Origin: Prochloron sp965198675
GTDB lineage: Bacteria > Cyanobacteriota > Cyanobacteriia > Cyanobacteriales > Prochloraceae
Reading direction: 5' to 3'
Assembly (NCBI GenBank): GCA_965198675.1
Contig: OZ240666.1
Coordinates: 2,232,001 to 2,296,000, forward strand
DNA: 64,000 nucleotides
Part shown: in pieces, positions 15,897-24,874 of the stretch
Layout of the letters: each line of letters begins with the position of its first letter
How positions within the stretch are numbered: position 1 is the stretch's first letter
Position numbers and translations under genes: made by a program
Notes under the pieces: generated by a model
What the model was told of the DNA's origin: nothing
Database searches by the model: none
Seen by the model: the letters and a program-made list of their open reading frames with translations, nothing else

Positions 15897-18227
15897 ATGA
15901 TGGTGAAGAACACATATTTACCAGGAATTGCCCCAGTGAAAGACTCAGACCAGAAAAAAGTGGGAATTAACCAGCCAACTTGGATGTCTATAGAATAGTG
16001 GCGGGAACTATTGACACTGCATGGTGGCATTCCCCAATGTGCTTACACCAAGAAAACAGCTCATGAAGCCAAGTTGGTGGTTGACCATATTGTACCCCGG
16101 TCCCAAGGAGGCGAAAACGAAGTTAGTAACTACCAGTTCCTTTGCGAGGAGGAAAACCTCAAGAAGTGGGCAAAACCAGATAAGTATTGGTCGCAAGACT
16201 TCTACTATGACCGAAACCACGATCCCAATAAATTTCGCTATGCTCAGGATTCCCTGGCTTATCGCCAAATTCGGGCCTATGCCCCACATTTCCAGCGTCC
16301 CTGGTCCCAGATTAACCGAATAGTCCATTTGCTGGCATGGATAACTGGGGCGGGAAAAACAATGGCTATCCACGCCATTTGCTTTGCTCTTAACCAAATT
16401 TTGAGAAGGGATAAAGGAGTAGCCTATCCTAGAGTTGACCGCATTCTTGTTCTCGTGAAAGAGCAGGCTTTACGGGATCAACTACAAAAGGAACTAGCAG
16501 AGGATGTTGAGAAGTACGGAATCTGTCCCACGTTGCCCAGAGTCGGTGTAGTGAAAAACAGTGGGGACTTGGAGAACGACTATTGGCTGGAACAACATGA
16601 TATTGTGGTTTCTTGCCTACAGCAGGTGTGGGAACGGGAGAAAGGTATTTCTCGGGATAAAATGGAGCCAATTCTGGGCAAGTTTGCCGTTATTTTCTTT
16701 GATGAACCTCATTTTGCTGTAGAGCAAGTGGCAGAATTGGCTGAATCAGCAACTCGAAGCCTTTGTTTTGGGCTAACCAGTACCCCCATCAATGCCAAAG
16801 GTAAGATTTTAGAGTCCTATGTCCTATTTTCTCTGTTAGGTTACCGGGAAGCTTCCCAAGAGCAAAGAAATCTGAAGTACTTATCCTCATCGCCGGGATC
16901 CATTGAACAATCAAAGCTAATTGAGACGGTGAAGCAAGTGGAGGCAAGGGAGTTTTTTTCCGGTGACCGCACTGAAATTGAGGGAAGTCCCGACAGGGAA
17001 GGTTACAATATGCAGTTAGAACCGGCTAAAACCGTGGCGGAAAAAGTTGTCTCTTATGTGGTAGAATCAGATAGGTTGTGTCAAAAGGTATTTTTGGGGG
17101 AAATCACTCCTGAACCTGCACCCCACAGAAATGAAGAGGAGGTGATGGCAGATTTGATTTACCCCATGCATGGCATGATTTCTGTCAGGAAAAAGCACGA
17201 CGCGGATGTTTTACAGAAGCATTTGGAAAGGCTTTTCAGCAGCGATCCCCAGGAATATCCCCAGAAACAGGGCTTTATAGCTCAGGTGGTTTATAGTGGT
17301 GGAGAGGATGAGGATGGCAAGACAGTTAAAGGGCATAAATTGCACACCAACCATCCGTGGCTGATGTGCTGGCGTGAAAAAAAATTTCAGATGAGAAAAC
17401 ACGGGTGGAAGCTACCTGAGAAATGCGCTTCACTGGTAACTGGTAACTGGTAACTGGTAACTGGTAACTGGTAACTGGTAACTGGTAACTGCTAAGCCTT
17501 TGATATTGGGACTTATCAAGTCAAGAATGAAGCCATAGCAGAAGATAATATCATTAATCGCTGGTGCGGTGATATACCTGAGAAACAGGAGTTGGGTAAA
17601 CAATGGCTAAACTTAGTTAAAAAGGAGCCGGAAACTGCCCAGACTGAATTGGGAATATATGTAGGTAAGCTCCGCAAACGAGCCATTATTGAGCATGAAA
17701 GACCAAAAATTCATCCTAGTATAGAAGATTTGCGTCGGTATTACCAAGTACATAATCCTGCAAGTTTACCCGTTGTAGATATGCTGGATAAACCATCCAT
17801 TGATGATACTCAGAAAGCATCTATTCGCTCTGCCTTAGAGCATGGCTACAATCTTTATATGAAAGGATTTCATCGTTTTGCCGATCTGCCCAAAGTTACT
17901 GACTTTGATAAAATTCGCAAAGGGTTAGTAACCAAGTTGTATCGTCAGCTAGGTTATAATCCTTACAGCGCTGAGACTGGTGTTCTTCAAGGAGATAAGG
18001 AGGAAATTGAAAGGATGGCTCATCGTCAAATTGGGTTTGCCGTCAAAACTGTATTGGGGTTAGAAAAAGCAAAAAAAGGCAGCGAACATGACATACCACC
18101 ATACCATGCAGTACTTTTAGATCCCAGTGTGGTGAGAGATATTCTCGGATATGCTAAGAAAAAACTCCTGCAACAGTTTTCTCCACCTCTTGTCACAAGT
18201 CTCCAAATTTCCGAAACCTTTGTATAA
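15897..18227 (+). pseudogene. Broken HNH-nuclease / SF2-helicase protein
   Basis: One frame of 777 codons runs from ATG 15897 to the TAA ending at 18227. It is broken by TAG at 15996-15998 (SIE[stop]WRELLTLH, probably CAG before) and by a heptamer tract at 17432-17493 that brings in TAA stops without changing the frame. The N-terminal HNH motif is in VVDHIVPRSQGGENEVSNY with a following LCEEEN. Helicase motifs follow: Walker A ITGAGKTMAIHAI, motif II VIFFDEPHFA and motif III FGLTSTPIN. The part after the tract (from 17496, AFDIGTYQVKNEAIAED) would be the helicase C-half and tail. It resembles restriction or defence helicases, but no named system could be assigned. Confidence 0.7.
17432..17493. 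repeat. Heptamer tract (AACTGGT) inside the HNH-helicase gene
   Basis: About eight copies of the 7-base unit TAACTGG, the complement of the CCAGTTA tracts elsewhere. It starts after the codons for EKCAS and ends just before GCC TTT GAT, where the coding frame resumes. Each third unit supplies an in-frame TAA. Confidence 0.9.
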
Positions 18228-18252
18228 CTTTTTTTTCATGAACCTTTACCCT

Positions 18253-19356
18253 TTATCTTTTACCCCTTCCCCTGCCGGATCGCGCTATATATGCTTGCTG
18301 GGAGTGATTTGGCTGTTGGGGATATTTGAGCTGTAGCAAACCCTCCGACAGCATTGGATTTACATAGTGATTGCGGATACTGTCTGGTTCCCGTCCTAGC
18401 AATTGAGCTAATGTTCGCAGTGATAGATAATCTTCCGAGCAGAGTTCTCGGACAACCTTCTGGACGAGCTTTTTATTAGCGCGACGTTTCTGACGAACTG
18501 GTGCAGCTATCTGTCTTAAATGTTCGTAATGTTCGGAGCTAGTGTCGTAATGTTCGGAGCTAATGGCAGAATGTTGGTCCCTAGTACCAGAAAGTTGGTC
18601 CCTAGTGTCGTAATGTTCGGAGCTAATGTCGTAATGTTCGGAGCTAATGTCGTAATGTTCGGAGCTAGTTTCAAAATGTTCGGAGCTAATATGATTTGCT
18701 AGAATGTAGTGAGTTCCAGAACTACGACCCCGTTTTTCTAAATAGCCATTTTTGACAAGACTTTTGAAACACTTGCCTATTTCTGTGGAATGTTCTGATG
18801 TATACTTTTGTATTTGAGTATTACTAATTTTTTCAGATTGCTGTGCTAACATTAATATTGTCTTCTCTAACTGAGTCAGCTTTGAATATTGATTGCCAAC
18901 AACTTTTTTGAACTCAGTCTCAACATTCTTGGGAATCATGCTCACCATTTCCAGAGTGACTGTTGTTAATTCCTGCTTTGTATCTTCATTCACCGATGGA
19001 TCACGCCATTGTTGTTCTTTCCAAGCACGAAGAATCTTTTGAAACCCAGAGCCAGCTTTTTCTCCTAAACCAAGCATTTGAAACATTTTTTGTAACTGAG
19101 GATTGCGAGGATCGCTAACTCCACCTTCATAAAGACTTGGAATTGGGATTCTCAGACGACCTGGATTAGAAAATACAAAATGATTGGGATGTTTAATAAT
19201 CTTTAGCGGGCGTGAAGACATATAGTCGGCATGAATTAGTGTATTGACTAAAGCTTCCCGTAAAGCCTCATGGACGTGAGTTTCTTCTTTACGCACAGCT
19301 TCAGAATCCAGTTGAAATGGAACCTCTAAGTCTTTCACTAAACGATTATATACTAG
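18253..19356 (-). pseudogene. AlbA_2 (Schlafen-like) ATPase gene, 3' part
   Basis: Downstream half of the gene whose 5' half is at 20762-21570, separated by a TnpB element. It carries VYNRLVKDLEVPFQLDSE, HEALREALVNTLIHADY (the GHKL-like ATP-site helix seen in this family) and NPGRLRIPIPSLYEGGVSDPR. HTH-like stretches follow: LEKTILMLAQQSEKISNTQI and LSLRTLAQLLGREPDSI. Between them, about residues 230-285, is a repeated SSEHYD(I/T) octapeptide (about six copies, some degenerate) encoded by a 24-bp repeat. Homologues are transcriptional regulators or ATP-dependent proteins often found in defence or mobile regions. Confidence 0.75.
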
Positions 19357-20656
19357 ATATTGACATCCTCCCACCGCTAACCCTACGGGTATAGCGGGGG
19401 ACTCCCATATCGCTATGAGATTTTCCTCTTTCGACGAGTTCCCTTACTTTGCAGTGTTTCCACCCCTGCTCCTGCGCTGCCGCGCCTGAGCAGGAGCAGA
19501 GAGGATTCTCTCCAGAGGCGTTACTTTCCCTGTGCCCCAGGGTAGTTTTAGATTGCTCTAATGCCTTGGATAAGATGTTGATTGCAGCGTTCTCATCCCG
19601 ATCAGTTTTGTATCCACAATGAGGGCAGTTATGAGTCCTAGTGCTTAATGATTTTAGAACCTTCTCACCACAACTAGAGCAGTTCTGAGAGGTATATCGG
19701 GGATTAACTGCTACCACTTTCACCCCATAAATTCTTCCGAAGTATTCTAGCCACTCGCGGAAGCGGTACCAGGCCGCATCATTAATAGATTTGGCTAGAC
19801 TGTGGTTCTTAACCATATTGCGCACTCTCAGGTCTTCAATCGCTACCAAGTCGTTAGACTGTATGACGCGCTGAGCTAACTTACAAACCCAGTCGTTACG
19901 CCTGCGGGAGACCTTAAGGTGCGCTCTACCTAACCTATTTCTAGCTTTGAGACGGTTTTTACTTCCTTTTCGGGTACGGGATAACCTCCTTTGAAGCCTT
20001 TTAATACGTTGCTCATTATCCCTAAGGAACCTAGGGTTCTCTACCTTGTCCCCATAGGAATCCGTATAGAAGTGGGTCAGTCCCATATCGAGACCAATCT
20101 GTCTATTACAAGGCTCCTTAGCCTCTTTTCTAGTGTAATTGATGACAAATTGGGCATAATACCCATCATACCTCCTCACTATCCTAACTTTCTTTATGTC
20201 TTTGAGTTGGTAGTAGTGGAGGTCACGACTTCCCCATAGTCTAAAAGTCCCAGCCTTAAACTTATCAAAAAAAGTTAAGTATTTACGGTCTTCCGAGAGC
20301 TTCCATCCATTAGTTTTGTACTCAACAGACGCTCTGACCTGATACTTTTTAAACCTTGGGTAGCCCTTCTTACCGGGTACCTTTGCTTTACAGTTTGAAT
20401 AGAATCTCTCAATCGCTATCCAGGCTCTTTCAGCGTGGGCTTGCCTAGCCTGAGAGTTTAGCTTATTTGCCCATGAAAACTCTGGGTTATCAGATAGGAT
20501 TTTGCAGTACTTATAGGCATCATTACGGGTTTTAACCTCACCATCTATCCACGCTCTAATAATACTGTTCCGAACGAATCTGCCAGTACGGATGGCTTCA
20601 TCTAGCCGTCGATACTGGTCTTCAGTTCCTTTCAGTTTCATTTCGTAGATAATCAT
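19346..20656 (-). CDS. tnpB: TnpB RNA-guided nuclease (IS200/IS605-type OrfB)
   Basis: 436 residues from the ATG at 20654-20656; an upstream in-frame start would add 24 residues not typical of the family. The RuvC-like active site is complete: Asp in QIGLDMGLTHFYTD, Glu in VAIEDLRVRNMVKNHS and Asp in KTDRDENAAINIL. The four-Cys zinc ribbon is in QNCSSCGEKV and NCPHCGYKTD. N-terminal helix-rich and OB-like parts are of normal length. The tail past residue 390 is unusual: it contains CSGAAAQEQG, the translation of an inserted palindromic repeat, and it runs through the element end so that its TAA stop lies in host DNA. No tnpA is present. Confidence 0.93.
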   Translation of the reverse strand: MIIYEMKLKGTEDQYRRLDEAIRTGRFVRNSIIRAWIDGEVKTRNDAYKYCKILSDNPEFSWANKLNSQARQAHAERAWIAIERFYSNCKAKVPGKKGYPRFKKYQVRASVEYKTNGWKLSEDRKYLTFFDKFKAGTFRLWGSRDLHYYQLKDIKKVRIVRRYDGYYAQFVINYTRKEAKEPCNRQIGLDMGLTHFYTDSYGDKVENPRFLRDNEQRIKRLQRRLSRTRKGSKNRLKARNRLGRAHLKVSRRRNDWVCKLAQRVIQSNDLVAIEDLRVRNMVKNHSLAKSINDAAWYRFREWLEYFGRIYGVKVVAVNPRYTSQNCSSCGEKVLKSLSTRTHNCPHCGYKTDRDENAAINILSKALEQSKTTLGHRESNASGENPLCSCSGAAAQEQGWKHCKVRELVERGKSHSDMGVPRYTRRVSGGRMSISSI

Positions 20657-20760
20657 GGGGATTTTTACCCGAACGCTTACCTTATTATACCACACCCCGG
20701 CGTCGTCATTCATCTCACACCAAATCAAAGATTATGGTGTGAGCCTTCTGCCGACATTAG
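19357..20760 (-). mobile_element. Solo TnpB element (IS200/IS605 group) inserted in the AlbA_2 gene
   Basis: About 1,404 bp, with ends uncertain by up to three bases because CTA occurs at both junctions. It follows the target TTTTAC (minus strand). Removing it rejoins the host codons as NFY-LVYNRLV, in frame. The left end has a subterminal hairpin, CTCACACCA with TGGTGTGAG (20714-20743). The right end has GCTAACCC with GGGTATAGC (19376-19395, one bulge) and GGGAGGATGTCA before the junction, as in related elements. There are no target duplications, as expected of this group. The 3' part of tnpB through the right end should encode the omega RNA. Confidence 0.8.
19466..19499. repeat. CTGCTCCTG...CAGGAGCAG palindrome inside tnpB
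   Basis: 9-bp perfect arms around a GC-rich centre (CGCTGCCGCGCCTGAG). It is read in frame as part of the TnpB tail. The same element is at 55010-55039 and a shorter version at 59601-59622, so it is a dispersed palindromic repeat that entered a coding region without breaking the frame. Confidence 0.75.
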
Positions 20761-20761
20761 G

Positions 20762-21570
20762 TAAAAGTTGAAAATATTGGGTTCCCATTTCCCATCCAGA
20801 GTAATTCTATGAGTCCAACGTTGTTCTGGATCTTCAGATAGTTGCTCTTGGTAATCCAGATGATAATGAGGAAAAGCGTCTAAAATGCTGCGATCGCGAC
20901 CAAACATCAGTAACCCAGCTCTTGTTAATCCTTCTTTTCCCGTAGTGCGATTTCGTCTCCATCCTCCCAACTGAAGTAGTAAATCCCGATCTCCTAAAGC
21001 TAACCAAGGATGATCCGGATCTCTGGAACGAAATCGTTGGCGAAATGATTTGAGAGTTGCCGGATCTAAGTCGTCAAGATTAAATCTTTCTAAAATTTCT
21101 ATATCTTGGGGTTCATCATTAGCATCCCGAAACATTCCTTTCACTTCATTTTCCTTGCAACGATAGTTCCCCTCACCGTTACGCTTATAAGTCCCCGTCA
21201 TAGGATTATTATTAATGTAAACAGGACGCTGAGTACGTGAAGCTCTAGGAACTTTAATAATAATGAGCTTCTTTTTTTCAATCTCCTGGATTTTAACATC
21301 TTCCTCAGAACAGATTGGTGGATTCAGCTTTTGGGTATTATTGTGCGAATCCCAAAAATACTTTAATTGTTGTTCGGGGTTCTGGACTCCAGAAATTGCA
21401 ATTTTGCAATTTTTCTCACTAACACCCAGAAAAATATAACCCCCATCTGTATTCGCAAACGCTGATAAAGTTGGCCATATATCTTTTGGTAAACCTCCAG
21501 CAGCAGACTTAAATTCAATATTTTTATTTTCGCCAATATTTAAAGACTGGTGTAATTTGTCTAAATCCAT
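20762..21570 (-). pseudogene. AlbA_2 (Schlafen-like) ATPase gene, 5' part
   Basis: Upstream half of the split gene. Residues 1-130 are the AlbA_2 domain: LNIGENKNIEFKSAAGG with the conserved E-x-K-x-A, LSAFANTDGGYIFLGVSE and the basic GTYKRNGEGNYRC. The linker helix LDDLDPATLKSFRQRFRSR and a winged-helix-like LTRAGLLMFGRD follow. The frame stops matching the family at NIFNFY, where the TnpB element enters; codons beyond that belong to the element. With the 3' part restored the protein would be about 640 residues. Confidence 0.8.
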
Positions 21571-21622
21571 TGACCAATATTACACTAAATATTCTGGATC
21601 TTATAGGTCATATTGAGAAAAA

Positions 21623-21695
21623 TGGAGAATAGGGGAGTCGAACCCCTGACCTCTGCGGTGCGATCGCAGCACTCTACCAACTGAGCTAATTCCCC
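21623..21695 (-). tRNA. tRNA-Ala(CGC)
   Basis: 73 bases. The acceptor stem GGGGAAT/ATTCTCC includes the G3-U70 wobble pair that marks alanine tRNAs. The D-arm has AGCTCAGTTGGTAGAGT, and the T-arm AGGGGTTCGACTCCCCT. The anticodon stem CTGCG/CGCAG closes the loop ATCGCAC, giving anticodon CGC with U33. The CCA end is not encoded. A HIP1 octamer, GCGATCGC, spans the anticodon stem and loop. Confidence 0.95.
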
Positions 21696-21741
21696 CTATT
21701 GGCCCATCATATATGATAACACCCCTTATCTTCAACCGCAA

Positions 21742-22443
21742 TTAAATCTGAGCAAAAACCTGCTCCACCCTCTCCAGTTCTAGATCAGATAAGTAGTCTA
21801 TACTCCAATCGGCTCGGCGTTGTATCATGTGGAAGGGATAAGTATTGGCTACTCCTACTACTTGCATTCCCGCTCGTTTTGCTGCCTCAATGCCCGGATA
21901 ACTATCTTCGATGGCTAAACAATCTCCGGGACGAATTTGCAGGTAAGTATTTTGTCGATAAAGTCGTTCTACTGCCATTAAATATCCCTGGGGTTTCGGT
22001 TTGCTCTCTTGTACCTCATCTCCGGCGACGATAGTATTGAAATAGGGAGTTATCTGTGCCCGATCCAAAACTAATTCTACTTCCGAACGCAATGCTCCCG
22101 TCACCACCCCCATGAACAAACCCTGCTCTCGGATTTTCTCTAAGAAAGTTTCCACTCCGGGATAAATGGGTAAAGTTTCCAATGCTGCTAACCGTTCTCT
22201 ATAAGCCCTATTTTTCGCCTCAATCAACTTGGTCAGGTAATTTTCCCGTACAAATCGACCGTGCAGGGCGAGAATATCTCGTAAACAAGAGCGATCGCTT
22301 CTTCCCAGACAGGTTTCCCGATACTCCCCCTCGTCGGTACTAATATTTTCCCTCTCCAGGATCTCCGTCACCAACTGCTGGTGAATTGATTCGTCGTTGA
22401 TAATGATACCGTTGAAGTCAAAGAGAATTGCTTTTAAGGTCAT
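21742..22443 (-). CDS. HAD-superfamily phosphatase (beta-phosphoglucomutase-like)
   Basis: 233 residues with a C1 helical cap, as in phosphoglycolate phosphatases and beta-phosphoglucomutases. Motif I is ILFDFNGIIINDE; the second acidic position is Asn rather than Asp, a variant that may alter general acid catalysis. Motif II is VVTGALRSEV, motif III the Lys in ESKPKPQGY and motif IV CLAIEDSYPGIEAA. The substrate cannot be deduced. It stands alone on the minus strand, next to tRNA-Ala and divergent from the arsenic genes. Start ATG at 22441-22443. Confidence 0.88.
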   Translation of the reverse strand: MTLKAILFDFNGIIINDESIHQQLVTEILERENISTDEGEYRETCLGRSDRSCLRDILALHGRFVRENYLTKLIEAKNRAYRERLAALETLPIYPGVETFLEKIREQGLFMGVVTGALRSEVELVLDRAQITPYFNTIVAGDEVQESKPKPQGYLMAVERLYRQNTYLQIRPGDCLAIEDSYPGIEAAKRAGMQVVGVANTYPFHMIQRRADWSIDYLSDLELERVEQVFAQI

Positions 22444-22551
22444 TGTTGATTGTGATCCCCGCAGGGGAAGGGGTAAAGGGGGAATAGGGAAGAATATTTC
22501 TCATCCTATATTCATATTAGCAAGTCACAATAGGGGTAGAGACAATTAGGA

Positions 22552-22557
22552 TATAAT
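22552..22557 (+). promoter_or_regulatory. Possible minus-10 box for arsM-arsS
   Basis: TATAAT, a consensus hexamer, lies about 100 bases before the arsM start in the AT-rich spacer. No good minus-35 sequence is seen at the usual distance, so it is a weak call. No ArsR-type operator was recognised by eye. Confidence 0.3.
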
Positions 22558-22654
22558 TTGTACCATTAACTTTGCGGTGCGGTGCGTTTTCTGGAATCTG
22601 ATTCCGGGTGGAAAGCGCACCAAGACAGGGAAATCGAACAAGAGGAACGAGTCT

Positions 22655-23830
22655 GTGACTAAGATTGAACTTGAAACTCCTATGGGCTATGATATTGAAA
22701 GTGCAGTACTAGAGCGATATGAAGAGGGAGCAAGACAGCAGCAACCCAGTTTGTGTTGTCCCACTTCCTACGACAAGAATTATTTGGACATCTTACCCCA
22801 AGAGATTATTGACAAAGATTACGGTTGCGGCGATCCCACTCGTTATGTAGCCCCAGGGGAGACGGTGGTGGACTTAGGATCTGGCGGTGGCAAAAATTGC
22901 TATATTCTCGCTCAGAAAGTAGGAGCAGCAGGCAAAATCATCGGTGTGGACTTCAATGATGAAATGCTGGCACTGGCTCGCAAGTATCGAGAAGAAATTG
23001 GGAACCGACTGGGCTACACTAATACTAGCTTCCTCAAGGGGAAAATTCAAGACCTGAAGTTGGATATAGAGCAAGCAGAGGCTTGGTTACGGCATAATCC
23101 GATCACCAACCTGGAAAAATTGGCAGCCTTTGAAACAGAGTGTCATCGTCTGCGTCAGAAACAACCCTTAATTGCCGATAATAGCGTAGATGTGGTTATT
23201 TCCAACTGCGTCCTCAACCTAGTCCGTCCCCAAGACAAACAGCAGCTCTTTCAAGAAATATATCGGGTTCTCAAACGGGGTGGGAGGGCTGTAATATCGG
23301 ATATAGTGTGTGACGAAGATCCCACACCCACCATTCTCAACGACCCAGAACTTTGGAGTGGCTGCATTGCAGGGGCATTTCGGGAAGATTCTTTCCTGAA
23401 AATGTTCCAGGAAGCGGGATTTTATGGCATTGAAATCCTCACTCGCCAATCCGAACCTTGGCAAGTAATTGACGGGATTGAATTTCGTTCTCTCACTGTG
23501 AGGGCTCTTAAGGGGAAGGATGGTCCTTGCTTAGAACGACAACAAGCCATTATCTATAAAGGACCATGGCGTAAAGTAGAAGATGATGATGGTCACACTC
23601 TCTGTCGTGGGGAACGGATGGCGGTTTGCGATAAAACCTACCAGATTTTAACTAATCCCCAGGGTCCCTACAGTAAGGATATCATTCCTGTTCCTCCTTA
23701 TCAAGAGATTCCTATGGCAGAGGCAGGTAATTTTAACTGTAAAAATAAAACCATTCGCGATCCACGGGCCACGAAGGGATACCATTACCGGGTAACTAAT
23801 ACTAATAATGGTGCCTCTGCTTGTTGTTAA
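22655..23830 (+). CDS. arsM: Arsenite methyltransferase of the arsenosugar pathway
   Basis: SAM-dependent enzyme that methylates trivalent arsenic, the first step toward arsenosugars or volatile methylarsines. 391 residues from GTG 22655, preceded by AGAGGAA; ATG at 22682 (MGYDIESAVLERYEEG) is the alternative. The SAM site is VVDLGSGGGKNCYILAQK with IIGVDFND. Cysteines that could bind arsenic occur in PSLCCPTSYD, DYGCGDP and VISNCVLNLV. The long C-terminal extension has LCRGERMAVCDKTYQIL and ends in NGASACC. It is 42 bp from arsS, which fixes the pathway assignment. Confidence 0.88.
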   Translation: MTKIELETPMGYDIESAVLERYEEGARQQQPSLCCPTSYDKNYLDILPQEIIDKDYGCGDPTRYVAPGETVVDLGSGGGKNCYILAQKVGAAGKIIGVDFNDEMLALARKYREEIGNRLGYTNTSFLKGKIQDLKLDIEQAEAWLRHNPITNLEKLAAFETECHRLRQKQPLIADNSVDVVISNCVLNLVRPQDKQQLFQEIYRVLKRGGRAVISDIVCDEDPTPTILNDPELWSGCIAGAFREDSFLKMFQEAGFYGIEILTRQSEPWQVIDGIEFRSLTVRALKGKDGPCLERQQAIIYKGPWRKVEDDDGHTLCRGERMAVCDKTYQILTNPQGPYSKDIIPVPPYQEIPMAEAGNFNCKNKTIRDPRATKGYHYRVTNTNNGASACC

Positions 23831-23840
23831 TTTAGAGGAA

Positions 23841-23857
23841 GGTGGGCTATGCCCACC
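23841..23857. repeat. REP palindrome between arsM and arsS
   Basis: GGTGGGCTATGCCCACC, immediately followed by CTACAGGAGG, so the repeat flank abuts the arsS ribosome site. A hairpin here could influence arsS translation. Confidence 0.7.
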
Positions 23858-23861
23858 CTAC

Positions 23862-23867
23862 AGGAGG
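23862..23867 (+). promoter_or_regulatory. Ribosome binding site deciding the arsS start
   Basis: AGGAGG five bases before ATG 23873. An upstream in-frame ATG at 23849 lies inside the REP palindrome and would translate this site itself, so 23873 is the true start. Confidence 0.8.
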
Positions 23868-23872
23868 AAAAC

Positions 23873-24874
23873 ATGGTTTCATCGTTAGCACTAAATAAGA
23901 AGATGACCCCTTTTGTAAAGCGACTGTCAGCACCTTTAACTAAGGAAAAAATAACGGTTTTACAAGTCAATCTGGGTAGAAAGTGTAACCTAGCTTGTAC
24001 CCACTGTCACGTAGAAGCTGGACCCAAGAGAACGGAAGAATTATCCCCGGAAGTTTGTGGTCAGTTAATTGAATTAATTAACCGCTTTCCCCAAATTGAA
24101 ACCCTGGATTTAACAGGGGGTGCCCCGGAAATGAACTATGGTTTTCGACCTTTGGTAGCTGCGGCGCGAAGGAAAGGAAAAGAAGTCATCGTCCGCTCTA
24201 ATTTAACCATATTTTTCGAGCCGGGATTTGAAGATTTGCCGGAATATTTTGCTCAAAACCAATTGCGAGTAATTGCTTCTCTTCCTTGTTATCTAGAAAA
24301 CAATGTGGATAAACAGCGGGGTGTTGACGTGTATAATGCTTCCATTAAAGCTATTGAACGATTAAATCAGTTGGGCTACGGTAGAGACCCCAATTTAATT
24401 TTAGATTTGGTCTACAACCCTCCTTTACCTCAGAGTGAGGAGTTTAGTTTAACCCCAAGTCAACAGAACCTAGAACAAGACTATCAAGCATACTTGAAGG
24501 AATATTTTGACATTTATTTTAATCACCTGTTCACTATTACTAATATTCCCATAGGACGAACCAAAGAATATTTGCAACGAAGACAATTAAATGATGCTTA
24601 TCTCCAGTTTTTAGCAGCTAATTTCAATGGGGATACAGTGAGTAATCTTATGTGTCGTAACGAACTGTCTATTGATTATTTGGGCTATGTCTATGACTGC
24701 GACTTCAACCAAATGGAAAATCTACCCGCCACAACTCCCTCGGGAGAAAGGTTGACCGTAGCTAAGTTGCTGGAAGCTGATACCATCGACTTAATTGAGG
24801 TGGTAAAAACCGCATCTTATTGCTATGGCTGCACTGCGGGTAGTGGTTCTAGTTGCGGTGGCTCTTTGGTATAG
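23873..24874 (+). CDS. arsS: Arsenosugar biosynthesis radical SAM protein ArsS
   Basis: Radical SAM enzyme thought to attach the adenosyl-derived group to dimethylarsenite on the way to arsenosugars. 333 residues. The 4Fe-4S motif is GRKCNLACTHCHVEAGP (Cx3Cx2C) near residue 37, and the SAM-binding GGE-like motif is LDLTGGAPEMNYG. The family-specific C-terminal cysteine cluster is YCYGCTAGSGSSCGGS. It follows arsM closely on the same strand. The stop codon TAG is formed by the end of the IS5-like element; without the insertion the codon would be TAA at the same place, so the protein is unchanged. Confidence 0.92.
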   Translation: MVSSLALNKKMTPFVKRLSAPLTKEKITVLQVNLGRKCNLACTHCHVEAGPKRTEELSPEVCGQLIELINRFPQIETLDLTGGAPEMNYGFRPLVAAARRKGKEVIVRSNLTIFFEPGFEDLPEYFAQNQLRVIASLPCYLENNVDKQRGVDVYNASIKAIERLNQLGYGRDPNLILDLVYNPPLPQSEEFSLTPSQQNLEQDYQAYLKEYFDIYFNHLFTITNIPIGRTKEYLQRRQLNDAYLQFLAANFNGDTVSNLMCRNELSIDYLGYVYDCDFNQMENLPATTPSGERLTVAKLLEADTIDLIEVVKTASYCYGCTAGSGSSCGGSLV

